Positions 1-13,204 are shown, counted from the first letter of the stretch. The stretch is 64,000 nt of DNA from Serratia sp. UGAL515B_01 (GCF_033095805.1 NZ_CP109901.1:124001-188000), one strand, 5' to 3'. Notes: generated from the sequence alone by a model not told the origin. Numbers and translations: made by a program.

Positions 1-663
1 CTAGACGCCTTTGGTCTGAAAGCTCGCCTACTCGGTAACCTTAGGGTTCTTCAGGACAGGAATGGATTGGGTTTGAACGGTCATATCGATATTCCGTCCG
101 GCCGCTTTCATGCTTATGGGCAGGATCTGCTCGTGCGCAAAGGGCAACTGCTGTTTTCTGGTCCACCCGATCAGCCGTTGTTGAATATTGAGGCAATTCG
201 TAACCCGGATGCAACACAGGATGGTGTGACGGCCGGGGTGCGAGTGACCGGTATGGCTGATGCTCCAAGGTTGGAAGTGTTTTCTGATCCGGCTATGTCC
301 CAACAGGCAGCTTTGTCTTACCTTTTACGTGGCCAAGGTTTGGGCAGTTCAGGGGCAGATGGTAATGCGATGACCTCAATGTTAATTGGCATGGGGGTTG
401 CGCAAAGTGGTCAACTTGTGGGTAAAATCGGCGAAGCGTTTGGCGTCAGTAACCTTGCCCTTGATACCGAGGGAGTTGGCGACAGCTCTCAGGTAGTGGT
501 GAGTGGTTATGTCCTTCCCGGCTTACAAGTAAAATATGGGGTGGGGATATTCGACTCGTTAGCTACGCTAACGCTGCGATACCGCCTGATGCCTAGGCTG
601 TATCTGGAAGCGGTGTCTGGACTAAATCAGGCACTTGATGTGCTTTATCAGTTTGAGTTTTGA
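1..663 (+). CDS. tamB: TamB, C-terminal end (partial)
   Basis: The reading frame is open from base 1 to the stop at 661-663, so only the last 220 codons are present and the start lies outside the window. It matches the C-terminal DUF490/TamB domain: a beta-rich stretch with [20 protein letters not shown] and a final beta-strand-like tail ending YQFEF. TamB is an inner-membrane-anchored periplasm-spanning protein that works with the outer-membrane Omp85 protein TamA, and AsmA-family members like it are implicated in phospholipid transport to the outer membrane. ytfP follows after 3 bp, the usual tamA-tamB-ytfP arrangement. Identification is from domain character plus neighbours. Confidence 0.93.
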   Translation, partial: LDAFGLKARLLGNLRVLQDRNGLGLNGHIDIPSGRFHAYGQDLLVRKGQLLFSGPPDQPLLNIEAIRNPDATQDGVTAGVRVTGMADAPRLEVFSDPAMSQQAALSYLLRGQGLGSSGADGNAMTSMLIGMGVAQSGQLVGKIGEAFGVSNLALDTEGVGDSSQVVVSGYVLPGLQVKYGVGIFDSLATLTLRYRLMPRLYLEAVSGLNQALDVLYQFEF

Positions 664-666
664 GCT

Positions 667-1014
667 ATGCGAATAATTGTCTACGGCAGTTTACGACGCA
701 AGCAGGGGAACAGTCATTGGATGACCAACGCCCAATGGCTGGGAGAACATGAGTTAGAGGGCTATCAGATTTATAATCTGGGCCATTACCCGGCGGCGAT
801 CCCTGGAGAGGGAACGATACATTGTGAGGTGTATCGTATTAACTCATCGATTCTGGCTGAGCTGGATGAGTTGAAAAGCAATACTAGAGACTACAAGCGC
901 CAATTAATTCAAACGCCTTATGGCAGCGCATGGATCTACCTGTATAAGCACAGTGTAGAGGGTTTTCCGCGGATTGAGAGTGGTGATTGGCTAAAGCGTC
1001 TCAATAACAAGTAG
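667..1014 (+). CDS. ytfP: YtfP, gamma-glutamylcyclotransferase-like protein
   Basis: 115 residues, the full length of the YtfP/GGACT fold family. The N-terminal VYGSLRR loop is the family signature that forms the substrate pocket. The family includes gamma-glutamylamine cyclotransferases, but the physiological substrate of bacterial YtfP is not established. The ATG lies 3 bp after the tamB stop, so it is cotranscribed and probably translationally coupled. A strong bidirectional terminator follows. Confidence 0.9.
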   Translation: MRIIVYGSLRRKQGNSHWMTNAQWLGEHELEGYQIYNLGHYPAAIPGEGTIHCEVYRINSSILAELDELKSNTRDYKRQLIQTPYGSAWIYLYKHSVEGFPRIESGDWLKRLNNK

Positions 1015-1020
1015 TAAAAA

Positions 1021-1049
1021 AACAACACCGCTCATAGAGCGGTGTTGTT
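1021..1049. terminator. Bidirectional terminator between ytfP and ppa
   Basis: Perfect 13-bp stem (1021-1033 with 1037-1049) and a 3-nt loop, flanked by an A run on the left and a short T run on the right. This serves the convergent ytfP (+) and ppa (-) transcripts. Confidence 0.9.
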
Positions 1050-1068
1050 TTATCAGAACTGGTGGGAA

Positions 1069-1596
1069 TTACTTCTTCGCGCGTTCGAAAGAGGCGATGA
1101 TTTCAGCTTTAGCTGCTGCAGCATCTGCCCAACCTTCCACTTTAACCCACTTGCCTTTTTCCAGATCTTTGTAGTGTTCAAAGAAATGAGAGATCTGCGC
1201 TTTCAGCAGTTCTGGAAGATCGCTCACGTCTTTTACATGATCGTACTCTTTGCTCAGTTTGCTGTGCGGTACGGCAACCAGTTTTGCATCTTCACCGGCT
1301 TCGTCAGTCATTTTCAGTACACCAACCGGGCGGCAACGGATCACTGAACCAGGCTGCAGCGGGTAGGGGGTTGGTACTAGTACGTCAACCGGGTCACCAT
1401 CCAGTGACAAAGTGTTGTTAATGTAACCATAGTTACACGGGTAGAACATTGCGGTAGACATGAAACGGTCAACGAACAACGCACCCGTTTCTTTATCGAT
1501 CTCGTATTTGATTGGGTCAGCGTTGGCTGGGATTTCGATAACTACGTAAATGTCTTCCGGCAGGTCTTTGCCTGCGGGGACCAGATTCAAGCTCAT
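1069..1596 (-). CDS. ppa: Inorganic pyrophosphatase
   Basis: Family I soluble pyrophosphatase, hydrolysing PPi to two phosphates in the cytosol and driving biosynthetic reactions forward. 175 residues, E. coli size. The signature DGDPVDVLV holds the metal-binding aspartates, and [15 protein letters not shown] is the conserved N-terminal block. The frame extends 24 codons upstream, but the start is placed at [13 protein letters not shown] because the family begins there and a good ribosome site (AAGGAAA) sits just upstream. Monocistronic, convergent with ytfP. Confidence 0.96.
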   Translation of the reverse strand: MSLNLVPAGKDLPEDIYVVIEIPANADPIKYEIDKETGALFVDRFMSTAMFYPCNYGYINNTLSLDGDPVDVLVPTPYPLQPGSVIRCRPVGVLKMTDEAGEDAKLVAVPHSKLSKEYDHVKDVSDLPELLKAQISHFFEHYKDLEKGKWVKVEGWADAAAAKAEIIASFERAKK

Positions 1597-1843
1597 GTCG
1601 GTTTCCTTTAATCGAACCAGAAATGGGGTGGCGGTCATTATAGTCAAAAGTGCCTTAAAGTACCCCATTTATTCCGAGTATAAACTCGCTCCAGTACGGC
1701 ATGGTACGCACTTAACTGTCACTTATGCTGTTGAAGGGAGCAGGGTTTGATTGAGGTCTTAGATGGGGTTCCTTAATTTCATGCAAGCGCTGCTGGCGAT
1801 CAATTAAGTGGGTTCGGCATACCGAACCCCTGTGTTAACGGCA

Positions 1844-2848
1844 TTACTTATCTGGAAAATCTGCAATGAAACGTTCAGCGTCTTCAACCATCGACTTTGT
1901 GCCGACAAAGAACGGAGCACGTTGGTGCAGCTCTTCTGGAACAATATCAAGAATACGGTTTTTACCATCACTGGCTTTGCCGCCAGCCTGTTCAGCCAGG
2001 AAAGCCATTGGGTTGCACTCATACAGCAGGCGTAATTTACCTTTCGGATGGCTGGCGGTGCTTGGATAAATATAGATACCGCCTTTTAACAGATTGCGAT
2101 GAAAGTCGGCAACCAGTGAACCAATATAGCGTGAGGTGTAAGGACGATGAGTCGCCTCATCTTGTTCCTGGCAGTATTTAATGTATTTTTTCACCCCGAG
2201 CGGAAACTTAATGTAGTTACCTTCGTTGATGGAATACATACAGGCTTTTTCCGGGAAACGAACTTTCTCATGCGAGAGGCAAAACACACCGAGAGAGGGA
2301 TCGTAGGTAAAAGCATGCACGCCATAACCGGTGGTATATACCAGCATAGTGGAAGAGCCGTAAACGACGTAACCGGCAGCCACCTGAGCACTGCCAGGTT
2401 GCAAGAAATCTTCTTTAGTGACGGGAATGCCAACCGGGGTGATACGGCGGTAGATAGAGAAAATCGTTCCGACTGAGACGTTGACGTCAATGTTGGAGGA
2501 ACCGTCCAATGGGTCCATCAAAACTACGTACTTGCCATTTTCCGCTCGCTCACCGTCGAAAATCACAATATCGTCTTCTTCTTCAGAGGCGATACCTGCA
2601 ACCTCTCCACGGGCTTTTAAAGCGGCTTTCAGTTTTTCATTAGCGAACAGGTCCAGTTTCATCTGAACTTCGCCTTGCACGTTTGAAATACCGCTGGTCC
2701 CCAGAATATCAACCAGCCCCGCTTTGTTGATATCACGGTGGATGATTTTTGCACCCAGCTTTATTGCCGAAAGTAACGCAGTCAACTCGCCAGTGGCGTG
2801 CGAAAAGTCGTGCTGTTTCTCGACGATAAATTCGCCTAACGTTTTCAT
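1844..2848 (-). CDS. fbp: Fructose-1,6-bisphosphatase, class I
   Basis: Key gluconeogenic enzyme hydrolysing fructose-1,6-bisphosphate to fructose-6-phosphate. 334 residues. Visible family motifs are the metal site [13 protein letters not shown] and the active-site block [27 protein letters not shown] longer open frame exists upstream (to 3001), but [12 protein letters not shown] is the conserved N-terminus and an AGGGA ribosome site precedes it. Divergent from mpl with about 170 bp between starts, so both promoters lie there. Regulation is expected at enzyme level (AMP inhibition in this class). Confidence 0.97.
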   Translation of the reverse strand: MKTLGEFIVEKQHDFSHATGELTALLSAIKLGAKIIHRDINKAGLVDILGTSGISNVQGEVQMKLDLFANEKLKAALKARGEVAGIASEEEDDIVIFDGERAENGKYVVLMDPLDGSSNIDVNVSVGTIFSIYRRITPVGIPVTKEDFLQPGSAQVAAGYVVYGSSTMLVYTTGYGVHAFTYDPSLGVFCLSHEKVRFPEKACMYSINEGNYIKFPLGVKKYIKYCQEQDEATHRPYTSRYIGSLVADFHRNLLKGGIYIYPSTASHPKGKLRLLYECNPMAFLAEQAGGKASDGKNRILDIVPEELHQRAPFFVGTKSMVEDAERFIADFPDK

Positions 2849-3017
2849 GACACAATCCCTGAATCTACGGATGGAAAGCGGTTTGTTAACATACCGCCAA
2901 CGTTTTCTTAAGCAGTGTAGCCCAAAGCAACTCCCCATTATAGGCAAATCCATTTCTTCTAACGTACTCTGAGGGCTAGAATAAGCACTAAATCGATGCA
3001 CTCAAATGAGAAACCTA

Positions 3018-4397
3018 ATGCGCATACATATTCTTGGGATCTGTGGCACCTTTATGGGGGGGCTGGCAATGCTAGCCCGTTCGCTCGGACATGAAGTTAC
3101 TGGCTCAGATGCCAACGTCTACCCACCAATGAGTACACTGCTGGAAAATCAGGGAATCGATCTGATCCAGGGTTACGATCCCGAGCAATTGGAACCAACA
3201 CCTGATCTGGTGATTATTGGTAATGCAATGAGCCGTGGTAATCCCTGCGTGGAAGCGGTGCTTGAACGGGGTATACCCTATGTTTCTGGTCCCCAATGGT
3301 TGCATGATTATGTACTGCATGATCGTTGGGTACTGGCGGTTGCTGGAACACATGGAAAAACAACGACTGCCGGTATGGTAACCTGGATACTCGAAGCTTG
3401 TGGTTATCAGCCAGGGTTTTTGATTGGTGGCGTACCGGGCAATTTTGATGTTTCTGCCCGTCTCGGCAATAGTCCATTTTTTGTTATTGAAGCAGACGAG
3501 TACGACTGTGCTTTCTTCGATAAGCGATCAAAATTCGTTCATTACAGTCCGCGCACGCTGATTATGAACAATCTGGAGTTCGACCATGCTGATATTTTTG
3601 ACGACCTGAAAGCGATCCAGAAACAGTTTCACCATCTGGTGCGCCTGGTGCCGGGCAAAGGAAAGATTATTCTGCCGGAAAACGATGCACATCTTAAGCA
3701 GGTGATGGCAATGGGATGTTGGAGTGAACAAGAGTGGATTGGTGACGAAGGGACTTGGCGTGCACAGAAGATGACAGCGGATGCAAGCCATTATGAAGTC
3801 TACCTTGACGGTAATAACGTGGGTGAAGTTAATTGGAATCTGGTTGGTGAACACAACATGCATAATGGCTTGATGGCTATCGTGGCCGCACGCCATGTTG
3901 GCGTACAACCAGCAGACGCCTGCCGAGCATTGGGTGATTTTATAAACGCTCGTCGTCGCTTGGAGTTACGTGGTGAGGCTCATGGTGTGACGGTATATGA
4001 TGATTTTGCCCATCATCCTACCGCTATTTTGGCAACGCTGGCTGCGCTGCGTGGAAAGGTTGGGGGGACTGCGCGCATTCTGGCCGTGTTGGAACCCCGT
4101 TCAAACACCATGAAAATGGGGATCAGTAAAAACGAATTGGCTCCTTCACTTGGACGAGCTGACGAAGTTTTCTTGTTCCAGCCCCACCATATTCCTTGGC
4201 AGGTTACTGAAGTCGCCGACGCATGTGTGCAACCCGCACACTGGAGTGCCGACCTCAATGTGCTAGTAGAAATGATTGTGAAAGTAGCGCAACCGGGCGA
4301 TCACATTTTGGTTATGAGTAATGGTGGCTTTGGCGGTATTCATGACAAGCTACTCGTCGCCTTGGCTAACAAGGCTGAACCGAAAGAAACGTACTGA
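3018..4397 (+). CDS. mpl: UDP-MurNAc:L-alanyl-gamma-D-glutamyl-meso-DAP ligase (peptidoglycan recycling)
   Basis: Mur-ligase family enzyme that attaches the recycled murein tripeptide to UDP-MurNAc. Seen: N-terminal nucleotide fold MRIHILGICGTFMGG, the ATP loop GTHGKTTTAGM near residue 110, the central EADEYDCAFFDKRSKF block, and the C-terminal DDFAHHPTAI and LEPRSNTMKMG motifs. 459 residues. An ATG four codons upstream (3006) is in frame; the start at MRIHIL is chosen because the family begins there, though no strong ribosome site separates the two. Divergent from fbp. Confidence 0.96.
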   Translation: MRIHILGICGTFMGGLAMLARSLGHEVTGSDANVYPPMSTLLENQGIDLIQGYDPEQLEPTPDLVIIGNAMSRGNPCVEAVLERGIPYVSGPQWLHDYVLHDRWVLAVAGTHGKTTTAGMVTWILEACGYQPGFLIGGVPGNFDVSARLGNSPFFVIEADEYDCAFFDKRSKFVHYSPRTLIMNNLEFDHADIFDDLKAIQKQFHHLVRLVPGKGKIILPENDAHLKQVMAMGCWSEQEWIGDEGTWRAQKMTADASHYEVYLDGNNVGEVNWNLVGEHNMHNGLMAIVAARHVGVQPADACRALGDFINARRRLELRGEAHGVTVYDDFAHHPTAILATLAALRGKVGGTARILAVLEPRSNTMKMGISKNELAPSLGRADEVFLFQPHHIPWQVTEVADACVQPAHWSADLNVLVEMIVKVAQPGDHILVMSNGGFGGIHDKLLVALANKAEPKETY

Positions 4398-4924
4398 TTT
4401 AATCGCTCATTCAATCCCTGTAATGTGTTCTTTTCAGATACTGGTAGTGGCTCCGCGGAGCAAGTTGGCGAAAAACTTTCAGGGCCCTTGTTTGAACGAG
4501 ATTTTGTTCAGCTGGACAACCTTTTTGGTGTGTCAGGTCAAGTACCTCGGATAAAAAAGACAGATTGTCATTTACCCCAAGTCCTGGCTTTCTGGTCAGG
4601 ACTTGGCTGTGGCCCTTGCATGCGGTTAAGGAACATTTTCCGGGGCTTATTTCAAAAGACTGACTGGAGGTTACGTCTTAAATTTTGGCGCAACTTTATG
4701 TGCAGGATGAGTGGTTATTTGCAGCATGGCCCTTGTGGAGCATCATCAAAATTTATTGATTCATTTTATAGACTGGAATATTTATCCCAATCCTCCATTT
4801 ATTTTAAATCCACAAGATTTACTGATTTATACCCAAGACTCTTACTGCCTTGTCCAAGATACTCTGCTCATGCTGCTATCGGCTAATTTTGTCAGCCATT
4901 CTTGCAAGTTATTGGCATACTTAA
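4398..4924. other. Gene-free stretch between mpl and argR
   Basis: 527 bp with no open frame that resembles a known family. The two frames that are open for more than 80 codons have unremarkable, Cys/Phe-rich composition, and one runs into the 3' end of argR on the opposite strand. In E. coli mpl and argR are far apart, so this is a junction between two conserved blocks and may hold remnants of genes lost there. No insertion sequence ends were recognised. Confidence 0.5.
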
Positions 4925-6802
<1,878 letters not shown>

Positions 6803-6830
6803 CACCCTCTTTACAACTAAGTACACATAA

Positions 6831-6862
6831 GCCGCCGGAATGAATTCCGGCGGCTTTTTTTT
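6831..6862 (+). terminator. mdh terminator
   Basis: Perfect 10-bp GC-rich stem (6831-6840 with 6845-6854), 4-nt loop, then an eight-base T run. The T run abuts the stop codon of the convergent sfsB gene. Confidence 0.9.
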
Positions 6863-7122
6863 CATGATTTTATCCGACTTTTCCGATCCAGAAGATGATG
6901 CGTGTGCGGATCAAAATACCTGCTTGGCCAAATCTCTGCCGGATGAACGTCTAGTGCATCTGCAATCAACCACTCTCCTTTAGGCCATGGGCGCGATAGC
7001 GCGTTGGCAAGCGTGGACGAACTCAGCCCAGCCCCACGTGAAACGGCTGCCAATGTAGTGCCTCTTTTCTTTAATGCGGCAATGACGTCTGCGGGATGCC
7101 AATCTGCGTTCCGTGAATTCAT
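6862..7122 (-). CDS. sfsB: SfsB/Nlp, Ner-like DNA-binding regulator
   Basis: 86-residue helix-turn-helix protein of the Ner family, homologous to E. coli SfsB (Nlp), which was found as an activator of maltose-gene expression and resembles the Ner repressor of phage Mu. Diagnostic blocks are DWHPADVIAALKKRGTTLAA, the recognition-helix region GLSSSTLANALSRPWPKGE and IWPSRYFDP. The frame is open 18 codons further upstream; MNSRNADWHP is chosen because of family alignment and an AAGGA ribosome site. In E. coli sfsB also sits beside ispB. Here a Mu-type DNA-binding protein is transcribed divergently from it. Confidence 0.9.
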   Translation of the reverse strand: MNSRNADWHPADVIAALKKRGTTLAAVSRGAGLSSSTLANALSRPWPKGEWLIADALDVHPAEIWPSRYFDPHTHHLLDRKSRIKS

Positions 7123-7298
7123 ATTTACATTCCTTTTTTTGGTTAGAGAAAGTTCTGTTAGTGGTATAACTAACAAGTCAGAATTAATCGTTTGAACAAC
7201 ATGAAATGCTTATTCAGAAACCAGAATACCATTAAGTTTCTAAAAAATATCTTAAGGTTTCTAGAAAATGCGTACTGCCACACTATTGTCCCGAGATA
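7123..7298. promoter_or_regulatory. Operator-like region between sfsB and the Mu-type regulator
   Basis: 176-bp divergent region with clear repeat structure: an 18-bp inverted repeat (GTTAGT, 6-nt spacer, ACTAAC; 7157-7174), and two copies of an AT-rich direct repeat, TTAAGTTTCTAAAAAAT (7232) and TTAAGGTTTCTAGAAAAT (7252), 20 bp apart. A related GAAACC half-site lies at about 7217. Two-turn spacing on the side of the rightward gene suggests cooperative repressor binding. Which protein binds is inference. Confidence 0.5.
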
Positions 7299-7658
7299 AT
7301 GGCTATGAAAAACGAGTGGTTTGCTGCCAAGGAGCTTATAGGCATCGCAGGATTGCCTTCCTCCACACAAGGAATCAACCTAATGGCCCGACGCGAAGGC
7401 TGGGTTAGCCGCCGTCGTAAAGGTGTTCAGGGAAAGGCACTGGAATACCATGTTGAAAGCTTGCCTGCTAGCGTTAAAAACCTGTTGGTATTACGAGAAG
7501 ACCCTGCAGCCTATGAAACTGAACGTCAGGATCCGCTAGCGGTATGGATTGAGTTCTATTACCACCTTTCAGACAGTGAACGGGGGCTATTGATAGCGTA
7601 TTTGATGCGTGAAGGTGTCAGTAGCTTACTAACCTGGATTGCCGAAAAGAGTAAATAG
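7299..7658 (+). CDS. Mu-type HTH DNA-binding protein
   Basis: 119 residues. The first 60 match the Mu-type DNA-binding domain shared by phage Mu repressor and the N-terminus of MuA transposase: EWFAAKELIGIAGLPSST followed by the wing GWVSRRRKGVQGKALEYHV and SLPASV. The remaining 59 residues (LREDP through AEKSK) contain no integrase catalytic core, so it is a stand-alone regulator rather than a transposase. An alternative ATG lies at 7305. It is divergent from the Ner-like sfsB, the geometry of the Mu c/ner switch. No function can be stated beyond DNA binding. Confidence 0.8.
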   Translation: MAMKNEWFAAKELIGIAGLPSSTQGINLMARREGWVSRRRKGVQGKALEYHVESLPASVKNLLVLREDPAAYETERQDPLAVWIEFYYHLSDSERGLLIAYLMREGVSSLLTWIAEKSK

Positions 7659-7902
7659 CATGGTGCTTAACAAAAATTTGCCGCTCTGAGAGCAACGTTT
7701 TCATTCTTTATCCGATCCCTACCTTGCTTGAAACGTTGAAAAAAGAGTATCGGGTGTGTTTACAAGGGGAAGGGTAATACTCATACCCGAACATCCAGGG
7801 CTTTATGGCAAAAGAAGTTGCAATTATGTTGAAATTGATGAGAAACGAGAAAGAATAGGCCTGCATCGCAGGCTTATTTAAATTTTAAGAAATTATAATT
7901 TC
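7659..7902. other. Spacer between the Mu-type regulator and ispB
   Basis: 244 bp with no supported gene. Near its right end a hairpin GCCTGC-ATC-GCAGGC (about 7860-7874) is followed on the minus-strand side by the ispB stop, and could end transcription from either side. The rest shows only short broken frames. Confidence 0.4.
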
Positions 7903-8874
7903 TTAAAAGTTACGCTGTACCGCAAGGTGTGCTAATCCTTCCAGTGCAGAACGATAAGTTGACTCAGGTAGTGCTTGCAACGCGGCAATTGCTTTATCTG
8001 CTTCCTCTTCCGCACGTTGCCGTGTGTAAGCGAGTGAACCACACTCTTGCATGGCAGCCAGAACCGGTTCCAGAAGATGACGGCCATTTCCCTGCTCAAT
8101 CGCGGCACGGATCATGGCGGATTGCTCCGTATTGCCGTTATGCATCGCGTGTAACAGTGGTAATGTTGGTTTACCTTCATTCAGATCATCACCGGTATTC
8201 TTACCCAAAGTAACGCCATCTGAGCTGTAATCGAGTAGATCATCCACCAACTGGAATGCGGTACCGAGATAGCGTCCATAGTCTTGCAGAGCCTTCTCTT
8301 CTACCGAATTGGCCCCTGCCAAGATCGAGGAAGACTGTGCAGCTGCTTCAAACAGGCGGGCAGTCTTACTATAGATAACCCGCATGTAGTTCTCTTCGGT
8401 AATGTTTGGATCGTTCACATTCATCAATTGCAGCACTTCACCTTCGGCGATCACATTGACTGCATTGGACATCACCGCCAATATACGAAGCGATTCTAAG
8501 CTGGTCATCATCTGAAAAGCGCGAGTGTAAATAAAATCGCCAACTAGCACGCTGGCGGCATTGCCAAACGCTGCGTTGGCTGTTGCTTTGCCTCGACGCA
8601 TGTCTGACTCATCCACTACATCATCATGCAGCAACGTTGCTGTATGGATGAATTCAATCAGGGCAGCCACGGTAATATGCTTATCACCTTGGTAGTGCAG
8701 TGCCCGAGCTGCCAAAACGGCAATCATCGGACGAATGCGCTTACCGCCACCGCTGATAATGTAGTAGCCAAGTTGATTGATGAGCGTGACATCAGAACTT
8801 AACTGTTCAAGAATTTTTGCGTTCACGGCCGCCATATCTTGCGCGGTTAACTCAGTAATTTGTTCTAGGTTCAT
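7903..8874 (-). CDS. ispB: Octaprenyl diphosphate synthase
   Basis: All-trans polyprenyl diphosphate synthase making the C40 side chain of ubiquinone-8 and menaquinone-8 from FPP and IPP. 323 residues, identical in length to E. coli IspB. Both aspartate-rich motifs are present: DDVVDESDMRRG near residue 84 (first) and DDLLDYSSD near residue 210 (second), plus the IPP-binding GGGKRIRP. Divergent from rplU with 273 bp between them. Confidence 0.97.
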   Translation of the reverse strand: MNLEQITELTAQDMAAVNAKILEQLSSDVTLINQLGYYIISGGGKRIRPMIAVLAARALHYQGDKHITVAALIEFIHTATLLHDDVVDESDMRRGKATANAAFGNAASVLVGDFIYTRAFQMMTSLESLRILAVMSNAVNVIAEGEVLQLMNVNDPNITEENYMRVIYSKTARLFEAAAQSSSILAGANSVEEKALQDYGRYLGTAFQLVDDLLDYSSDGVTLGKNTGDDLNEGKPTLPLLHAMHNGNTEQSAMIRAAIEQGNGRHLLEPVLAAMQECGSLAYTRQRAEEEADKAIAALQALPESTYRSALEGLAHLAVQRNF

Positions 8875-9045
8875 TGTATTTCTTTCGGCTGTGTTTCTCT
8901 ATTTATCGCGATGAGATCGCGGCTCATATCTCGGTAGATGGCGGTAACTGTCAGTTTGATTGTACTTGAAAAACGGCTCAGATAAACGTCAGGAAAGAAA
9001 CTGTGTTTTTTTTCTTCTTTTTCATCTTGCATCCCCATTATGCTC

Positions 9046-9074
9046 TTGTCATGAGCGGGATTATTGCGTAGAAT
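9046..9074 (+). promoter_or_regulatory. Sigma-70 promoter of rplU-rpmA
   Basis: TTGTCA (9046-9051) and TAGAAT (9069-9074) separated by exactly 17 bp, each one base from consensus. It is placed about 75 bp upstream of the rplU ATG, giving a leader of roughly 65 nt. Confidence 0.75.
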
Positions 9075-9120
9075 TCGCGCCCTATTGTGAATATTTATAG
9101 CGCGCTCTGTACTTAAATAA

Positions 9121-9459
<339 letters not shown>

Positions 9460-9464
9460 GTTAG

Positions 9465-9734
<270 letters not shown>

Positions 9735-9761
9735 TTTTTCGAGCCTTACTAAATAGATATA

Positions 9762-9789
9762 AGCCCTGCAACTCGTTGCGGGGCTTTTT
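9762..9789 (+). terminator. rpmA terminator
   Basis: 10-bp stem (9762-9771 with 9776-9785, one G-T pair), tetraloop CTCG, followed by five T residues. Confidence 0.85.
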
Positions 9790-10233
9790 GCATTCATGCC
9801 CTCTCAATGTTCCTGGCTATATACGCTCTTCCCGGTTATGGAGCTGATCCATGCTTCTGAGGATTAGAGACATCTTAGTCCTTGAGGTTTGCTCTGCTTG
9901 TATCCGGCGATGTGAGTGCACTGTACAGAGATACTAGCTAAGCGCTTTAATACTGGAGCTAGGATAATCTTAGGCGTTTAGCGAATAATGATGAAGCCAT
10001 GAAAAGGCCCTCTTTAGCTGGCTTGTTGTACGTTTTTAATACAAGGTGAAATTTGGCCTTTATGCGAGTACAATCCGCCCCTTGTTCACGCCTGTTCTGG
10101 TGCGTTCGTGTTTGTGCGAAGTCCCGTATATCACTACGTGTATCACTTTTGTGAAAATGATGCAGGCAAAAGAGAGATAAAATCCATTTTTAACAAATGG
10201 ATATGCGAAATTGATTATTTACGGAGACGGTAG
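9790..10233. other. Gene-free stretch between rpmA and obgE
   Basis: 444 bp without a recognisable gene. In E. coli the membrane transporter gene yhbE lies between rpmA and obgE; it is absent here and no fragment of it is visible by eye. The region must supply a separate promoter for obgE, which is otherwise cut off by the rpmA terminator. GGAG precedes the obgE start. Confidence 0.55.
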
Positions 10234-11406
<1,173 letters not shown>

Positions 11407-11417
11407 TTCTGTTCTTG

Positions 11418-11455
11418 AAAAAGAAGAACCCCTTTGCAGCGGGTTCTTCTTTTTT
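11418..11455. terminator. obgE terminator
   Basis: 14-bp stem 11418-11431 with 11441-11454 and a 9-nt loop, ending in a T run. The left arm begins with an A run, so it can also serve as a terminator for the convergent dacB. Confidence 0.85.
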
Positions 11456-11518
11456 AGATAGGCTATCACTACACTTGGTCTAGTCGCTGAATACCCGAAT
11501 ATTTAAAGGGCATTATCT

Positions 11519-12949
11519 TTAGTTATTCTGATAAATATCTTTATAGAGCCGACTTTCGAAGCGTACTAACGGTGCTCGCCGCTGTTTCTGATCTTCAGGT
11601 GGAACAGCATATCCAGACAGATATTGGACAAAAGCATACCGTTGACCGCTGGCCGCAGTAATAAAGCCAGCCAGGTTATATACTCCCTGTAGAGCTCCAG
11701 TTTTGGCAGACACTTTGCCATCGACCCCGGCTTCGTGAAGGCCACCCCGATAACGCAGAGTGCCGTCATAACCTGACAGGGGAAGCATGGAGATAAAATT
11801 GAGTTCGTTGTCGTGCTGAGCGATATATTGTAATGCTTGCATCATCGTGGCAGGAGCTAGCAAGTTATGGCGCGACAGGCCCGAACCATCTGCGACGATA
11901 CTGTTACCCAAATCCACACCGGCTTGACGCAATACCTGTCGTACCGCATCAGAACCCGCTCGCCAGGTGCCAGGTACGCCAAAACGCTCGTGGCCAATAG
12001 TGCGAAATACTGTATCGGCAATCATATTGTCCGACTTCTTAAGCATAATTTTCAGTAGTTCATGCAGCGTAGCAGATTCTGTCTGTGCAATGACGGTTCC
12101 CGTTGTTCCAGGAATTGTTTGACGCTTAAGATTGCCACCGATCTGGATCCCTGCCTTGGTCAGTTCATCTTTCAGGATAGCTCCGGCGTAGCTGGCACCG
12201 TCCTGGATAGCAAATGCTAACGGTAGAGGCTCACTGCGTTGTGTGAGGCATCCTGTGAGTGTGAAACGGTTTAATTCTCCGGGAATGACATCGAGTTCGC
12301 AGTATTGTGCTTCTGCAGAACCCTTGGCTAGCGTTCTCACTTTGCTGAACATGTTGACGGGATAAAAAGAAGCAACACGAATAAACGCCATTTCACCCGG
12401 AGTTGGCGCACTGTAGAGTGAAACAGAGAAACAGTTGCGATCTACAATTGCTGCGGCCGGTGGTGCACTGAAACATTGGGTCATGTCGTTCCATGGCCAA
12501 CCAGGGGCTTTATCGTGGCTGGCAAACACAGAAGTATCTACCAGGACATCTCCAGTGATCTCATTGACTCCTTGTTTCTTAAGAACCGCTACCATATCGC
12601 GCAGGCTTTGGCGCTTGAAGGTTGGATCTCCGCTAAAACGCGCGACAAGGTTACCGTGCAACACGCCATCCGTGATGTTGCCATGGCTCTCTAACGTTGT
12701 CTTGAATCGATAATCAGGCCCAAGCTGCAATAGTGCTGCCAGTGCAGTGAGAACCTTCTGAGTACTGGCCGGCAACGCCATTTGCTGAGAGTGATAATCT
12801 ATGGTCGGTGCCGATGCACCAATCTTCTGGACTATCATGGCCAAGTTGGCCCCATCAGGCAAATATTGTGTGTAATCTTCGACCGGGGTCGCATTTGCAT
12901 TAAGAACAAATACGTAAGCCAAGGCACCTACAATTCGTGAAAAACGCAT
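11519..12949 (-). CDS. dacB: D-alanyl-D-alanine carboxypeptidase/endopeptidase PBP4
   Basis: Periplasmic low-molecular-weight penicillin-binding protein (peptidase S13) that trims and cleaves DD-crosslinks in peptidoglycan. 476 residues with a signal peptide (about 1-20, ending ANA before TP). All three active-site motifs are present: S62-T-Q-K65, SDN in LKKSDNMIAD, and KTG in VSAKTGALQGV. Divergent from greA, convergent with obgE. Confidence 0.96.
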   Translation of the reverse strand: MRFSRIVGALAYVFVLNANATPVEDYTQYLPDGANLAMIVQKIGASAPTIDYHSQQMALPASTQKVLTALAALLQLGPDYRFKTTLESHGNITDGVLHGNLVARFSGDPTFKRQSLRDMVAVLKKQGVNEITGDVLVDTSVFASHDKAPGWPWNDMTQCFSAPPAAAIVDRNCFSVSLYSAPTPGEMAFIRVASFYPVNMFSKVRTLAKGSAEAQYCELDVIPGELNRFTLTGCLTQRSEPLPLAFAIQDGASYAGAILKDELTKAGIQIGGNLKRQTIPGTTGTVIAQTESATLHELLKIMLKKSDNMIADTVFRTIGHERFGVPGTWRAGSDAVRQVLRQAGVDLGNSIVADGSGLSRHNLLAPATMMQALQYIAQHDNELNFISMLPLSGYDGTLRYRGGLHEAGVDGKVSAKTGALQGVYNLAGFITAASGQRYAFVQYLSGYAVPPEDQKQRRAPLVRFESRLYKDIYQNN

Positions 12950-13204
12950 AATCTCTGGCTAACAGCTGGATAACGTGCTGCCATACTACGGTGTATTAAG
13001 GGATAAAGTAAACGATGACCCTTAAGGAACTCTACGCTAAAATGCGTATCAAAATGCAAAATCGACGCTGACTTGGAGGCATTTCCGGGTTAGGCTTCTT
13101 TTATTTATCGCTTAGAGACGGGGGCGCGACGCTCACCGTATTTTCATACGAACACGTCAGGATGACGGCTATTTGTACCGGAAAGATTTAGAGGCAGTTA
13201 AACG

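Noticed and set aside
7740..7860. Possible phage or transposase remnant after the Mu-type regulator
   Set aside because: Only short broken frames with no recognisable motif; cannot be distinguished from random sequence.
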